Below, piece by piece: positions 5,510 through 5,580 of a DNA stretch of 5,580 nt. The stretch is from the NCBI GenBank assembly GCA_903970565.1, contig CAJCJE010000028.1, positions 1 to 5,580 on the forward strand, in the 5' to 3' direction. The translations under genes and the position numbers were made by a program. Within the stretch, counting starts at the first letter, position 1. Each line of letters starts with the position of its first letter. Under the pieces are notes generated by a model. The model was not told the DNA's origin, did not search any database, and saw nothing but the letters and a program-made list of their open reading frames with translations. Source of the DNA: Candidatus Melainabacteria bacterium. GTDB lineage: Bacteria; Actinomycetota; Actinomycetes; Mycobacteriales; Pseudonocardiaceae.

Positions 5510-5580
5510 GTGCCCGGGTCGGGCGTCCCGGTCCGCGTGCACCCGGACCGGATCGGGTTGCCGCCGGCGGGCGTGCGCCG
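5510..5580 (+). CDS. Start of an unidentified downstream gene (partial)
   Basis: After the NRPS stop the plus-strand frame through 5510 is open to the window end, and all 23 complete codons from 5510 end in G or C, while their second positions are mixed, as in real genes here. A GTG at 5510 follows GGAGG (5502-5506) by three bases, a short spacing; another GTG at 5537 is possible. The visible residues (V-P-G-S-G-V-P-V-R-V-H-P-D-R-I-G-L and onward) match no family I recognise. An ATG at 5484 overlaps the NRPS stop as ATGA, but its frame reads a Gly/Arg/Cys-rich peptide with G or C at nearly every second position, so I prefer the other frame. The gene would lie 22 bases downstream in the same operon. 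Confidence 0.4.
   Translation, partial: MPGSGVPVRVHPDRIGLPPAGVR

Overview
The window is very GC-rich DNA. Its true reading frames carry G or C at almost every third codon position, and GTG starts are frequent. With an MbtH-like gene next to a non-ribosomal peptide synthetase (NRPS) gene, this points to an actinomycete (a Micromonospora- or Streptomyces-like bacterium; genus is a guess) and to the edge or interior of a natural-product gene cluster.

Layout. Positions 54-1138 hold a two-gene minus-strand unit: a NarL/LuxR-type regulator whose receiver domain has lost its acidic pocket, followed after 14 bases by a small SnoaL-like/DUF4440 (NTF2-fold) protein. Positions 1139-1383 are a divergent non-coding stretch. 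Positions 1384-1844 hold the decayed remnant of a Kef-type (CPA2) cation/proton antiporter: a good ribosome binding site and GTG start, then a frame change, a missing middle and a missing C-terminus. A TTGACA-type promoter candidate overlaps the remnant's last stop codon. From there the plus-strand biosynthetic unit runs: an MbtH-like protein (1935-2126), then after 22 bases a one-module NRPS (2149-5487), then the probable beginning of another plus-strand gene that leaves the window.

How the genes work together. The NRPS reads TubC-type docking domain - condensation - adenylation - carrier protein. It has no loading module and no thioesterase, so it should be an internal elongation subunit that receives its acyl or peptidyl chain from another protein through the docking domain and passes it on. 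The MbtH-like protein is expected to bind and activate the adenylation domain. The specificity-pocket residues, read by hand alignment, are D-I-Q-M-V-A-Q-L-A-K. The D-x-Q start resembles proline-type pockets, but the full string matches none I can recall, so the substrate is predicted only as proline-like or a related cyclic amino acid. The atypical regulator could be a phosphorylation-independent, perhaps ligand-sensing, cluster regulator.

The most noteworthy points are the unusual adenylation pocket, the Tyr-for-His change in the condensation motif, the pocket-less receiver domain and the antiporter pseudogene. I see no RNA genes, CRISPR arrays, insertion sequences or transposases.
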